Assembly (NCBI GenBank): GCA_947461805.1
Contig: CANHMJ010000062.1
Coordinates: 1 to 8,007, forward strand
Origin: Burkholderiaceae bacterium
GTDB taxonomy: Bacteria; Pseudomonadota; Gammaproteobacteria; Burkholderiales; Burkholderiaceae
Reading direction: 5' to 3'
Length of the DNA stretch: 8,007 bases
The notes beneath the pieces were generated by a model that was given only the letters and a program-made list of their open reading frames with translations, did not search any database and was not told where the DNA came from. The position numbers were made by a program, and so were the translations under genes. Shown one piece after another: positions 5,995 through 8,007 of this stretch. Numbering within the stretch: position 1 is the first letter of the stretch; every line of letters starts with the position of its first letter.

Positions 5995-7324
5995 TTCAAT
6001 TCGTTCTTGGGCAAGTGATTTTCGGGTTTACCTGGAATGGCCTTGCCTGCGGATGCTGTTCTTGGGTTTTTCCGCGGGACTTCCGCTTCTACTCATTCTA
6101 GGCACCCTGAGTTTTTGGTTGCGAGAGGCTGGCATTGATCGCAGCACCATTGGTTACCTAACCTGGATCGGCCTAATTTATGCGGGCAAGTGGTTGTGGG
6201 CGCCTTTAGTTGATCGGTTACCCATTCCGTTTTTAGGTCGACTACTGGGGCGGCGTCGCAGTTGGTTAATTTGCGCCCAAGCCATCATTGTTCTTGGTTT
6301 ATTGGGCATGGCCAGCCTAGACCCTAAGGTCGCGATTACCCCGATGGTCTGGTGTGCATTACTGGTTGCATTTGGCTCGGCAACGCAAGACATTGCTCTA
6401 GATGCATTTCGGATTGAGTCGGCCGACAGTGATCGGCAGGCTGCACTGGCTGCAACCTACCAAACGGGGTATCGCCTCGCTTTGATTTGGTCGGGCGCAG
6501 GAGTACTCTGGCTAGCGGCACGGGTTGAGTCTGGCGCAGGATACGATGCCAGCGCATGGCAATTTGCTTATGTAGTGATGGCCTGTTCGATTGCCGTTGG
6601 TGTTCTGACAACCCTCTTGAGTAAGGAGCCGAAGCGCATCGAGTTAGCCAAGGCCAGAAATGCAAAAGCATGGCTGCATCAAACGCTCATTGAACCTTTT
6701 TCTGAATTCATTACCCGCTATGGATGGCATGCTATTGCGATATTAGGGTTGATCGCGATCTATCGAATTAGTGACATTGTGATGGGGATTATGGCAAATC
6801 CATTTTATGTTGATATGGGCTATACCAAAGATGAAGTGGCCGCAGTCAGTAAAGTATTTGGAGTCATCATGACTTTACTCGGCGCCTTTATTGGTGGCGT
6901 ATTGGCATTACGGTTCGGGGTAATGCGCATTTTGTTTTTAGGGGCGGCCTTGTCCGCCATCAGCAATCTACTATTTGCATGGCTGGCAACGCAAGGCCAT
7001 GATTTGACCGGATTGGTTTGGGTTATTTCCGCAGACAACCTCAGTTCTGGAATTGCGACTGCAGCCTTTATTGCATTTTTATCTTCATTGACGAACATTC
7101 AGTATTCAGCAACGCAATACGCCTTATTTAGCTCCATGATGCTGTTGGCACCAAAGTGGTTGGCAGGATTTTCTGGAGTCTTTGTTGACGCCTTTGGATA
7201 CCAAGCCTTTTTTATTAGCACGGCCATTATTGGTGTGCCGGTGCTCTTACTGATCTGGCTGGTGATTCATTTCAACCTAGTGCAATTCAAAAAACAGGAA
7301 TCGGCGACGATCTCTATCGACTAA
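5984..7324 (+). CDS. ampG: AmpG-like MFS muropeptide permease
   Basis: Inner-membrane major facilitator permease of the AmpG family, which imports anhydromuropeptides (GlcNAc-anhMurNAc peptides) for cell-wall recycling. It has 446 aa with about 12 hydrophobic segments (for example 22-46, 57-75, 94-112, 118-138, 160-180, 192-212, 248-266, 288-308, 312-334, 341-366, 375-398 and 406-430). Family signatures are LGFSAGLPLLLILGTLSFWL (27-46), WAPLVDRLPIPFLGRLLGRR (72-91) and ATQDIALDAFRIES (133-146), the last being the AmpG QDI..DA motif. GTG at 5984 is the only sensible start before the first membrane segment, because the next ATG falls within that segment. It overlaps metW by 11 bases, and no Shine-Dalgarno is visible. 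It is shorter than E. coli AmpG (491 aa). No ampC, ampR or ampD is nearby, so beta-lactamase induction is not implied. The substrate is inferred from family only. Confidence 0.85.
   Translation: MALNSIRSWASDFRVYLEWPCLRMLFLGFSAGLPLLLILGTLSFWLREAGIDRSTIGYLTWIGLIYAGKWLWAPLVDRLPIPFLGRLLGRRRSWLICAQAIIVLGLLGMASLDPKVAITPMVWCALLVAFGSATQDIALDAFRIESADSDRQAALAATYQTGYRLALIWSGAGVLWLAARVESGAGYDASAWQFAYVVMACSIAVGVLTTLLSKEPKRIELAKARNAKAWLHQTLIEPFSEFITRYGWHAIAILGLIAIYRISDIVMGIMANPFYVDMGYTKDEVAAVSKVFGVIMTLLGAFIGGVLALRFGVMRILFLGAALSAISNLLFAWLATQGHDLTGLVWVISADNLSSGIATAAFIAFLSSLTNIQYSATQYALFSSMMLLAPKWLAGFSGVFVDAFGYQAFFISTAIIGVPVLLLIWLVIHFNLVQFKKQESATISID
7321..7324. other. Overlapping stop codons of convergent genes
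   Basis: CTAA holds both the plus-strand TAA of the permease (7322-7324) and the minus-strand TAG of xth (7321-7323). There is no gap between the two convergent genes and no hairpin with a T-run in the immediate ends, so the two mRNAs may overlap at their 3' ends. Confidence 0.9.
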
Positions 7325-8007
7325 ATCGTCCAGTCATAGTCGACGACTAAGGGCGCATGATCGGAGAAGCGTTCTTGCTTATAGATGGAAGTCGCTTTGG
7401 CTGAGGCCGCAATCTTCGCAGTTGCAATCTGGTAATCGATTCGCCACCCGACGTTCTTGGCGTAGGCTTGACCACGTTGACTCCACCAGGTGTAGCACGC
7501 ATCGGTTGTATCGGGTTCGAGTTTGCGGTAAACGTCGACATACCCAATTTCGACAAAGAGGCGCGTTAACCAGGCACGCTCTTCCGGCAAAAATCCGGAG
7601 TTCTTTAGATTGCCTTTCCAGTTCTTTAAATCCACCTCATGGTGCGCGATATTGACATCCCCGCATAGGACGATTTCGCGGCCGCTGCGCTTGAGTTCAA
7701 TCAGATGGGGCATAAATGCCTCAAGGTAACGAAACTTGGCTTCCTGGCGCTCTGGCGAGCTTGAGCCTGAGGGCATATACACCGAGATAACCGAGAGGGT
7801 TTTATAGCGGGCTTCAACATATCGTCCTTCCGCATCAAACTCGGCATTACCAAAACCGTAAATGATGTCATCCGGTTGGTGCGGGGTATAGATGCCACAG
7901 CCGCTATAGCCTTTTTTTTCGGCACAGTGAAAAAACCCAAGTAATCCGCTTGGGCGCATCATTGCCTCATCCAGATCGGGCTCCTGGGCCTTGAGTTCTT
8001 GCATGCA
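7321..8007 (-). CDS. xth: Exodeoxyribonuclease III (Xth family), N-terminus cut by window edge
   Basis: Endonuclease/exonuclease/phosphatase-fold enzyme acting as an AP endonuclease and 3'-5' exonuclease in base excision repair. 228 residues are visible, and the frame is open to the right edge. The ATG at 8004 is an internal Met (C-M-Q-E-L-K), so about 35-40 residues with the first catalytic Asn are missing. Counting the edge Cys as 1, the metal-binding Glu4 is in MQELKAQ. Tyr77 is in SVYMPSG, Asp117 and Asn119 are in CGDVNIAH, Asp191 is in GWRIDYQIA, and the final Asp216/His217 pair is in SDHAPLV. All visible active-site residues are present. It is transcribed toward the permease gene and shares stop-codon bases with it. 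Confidence 0.94.
   Translation of the reverse strand, partial: CMQELKAQEPDLDEAMMRPSGLLGFFHCAEKKGYSGCGIYTPHQPDDIIYGFGNAEFDAEGRYVEARYKTLSVISVYMPSGSSSPERQEAKFRYLEAFMPHLIELKRSGREIVLCGDVNIAHHEVDLKNWKGNLKNSGFLPEERAWLTRLFVEIGYVDVYRKLEPDTTDACYTWWSQRGQAYAKNVGWRIDYQIATAKIAASAKATSIYKQERFSDHAPLVVDYDWTI

Overview
The window is an ordinary-looking, densely packed stretch of bacterial core chromosome with no mobile element, RNA gene or CRISPR array. Protein features point to a betaproteobacterium of the order Burkholderiales. These are XerC with the insert typical of that order, a DksA with the CEETGEPIG...LSLEAQERREL finger, a MetX/MetW pair, SlmA beside argB, and moderate base composition. A freshwater Polynucleobacter-like member of the Burkholderiaceae is my best guess. 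That is an inference from family resemblance, not a database match.

Layout: the left edge cuts into xerC (tyrosine recombinase, N-terminus missing). After a 111-base gap comes a COG0523/YjiA-type metal-chaperone GTPase with a striking His/Cys-rich repeat, and after a 124-base gap dksA, encoding a DksA that has lost three of its four zinc-finger cysteines. argB (acetylglutamate kinase) follows after 34 bases. slmA (TetR-fold nucleoid occlusion factor) starts 18 bases after argB. slmA, metX and metW are then chained by two ATGA stop/start overlaps, and an ampG-like MFS permease starts on GTG inside the end of metW. On the opposite strand, xth (exonuclease III family) runs in from the right edge. 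Its stop codon overlaps that of the permease (CTAA), so there is no intergenic space or terminator between the convergent genes.

How the genes relate: metX and metW form a known functional pair that activates homoserine for methionine synthesis. argB is the second step of arginine synthesis. DksA is the ppGpp-linked RNA polymerase factor that adjusts stable RNA and amino-acid biosynthesis genes. The GTPase is probably a zinc (or other metal) insertase. XerC, SlmA and Xth are chromosome maintenance functions, and AmpG recycles cell-wall fragments. The most noteworthy points are the pairing of a His-rich metal chaperone with a zinc-independent DksA, the tight coupling of the slmA-metX-metW-ampG string, and an arginine in MetX that suggests succinyl-CoA rather than acetyl-CoA use. 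I found no convincing evidence of a new biological system.
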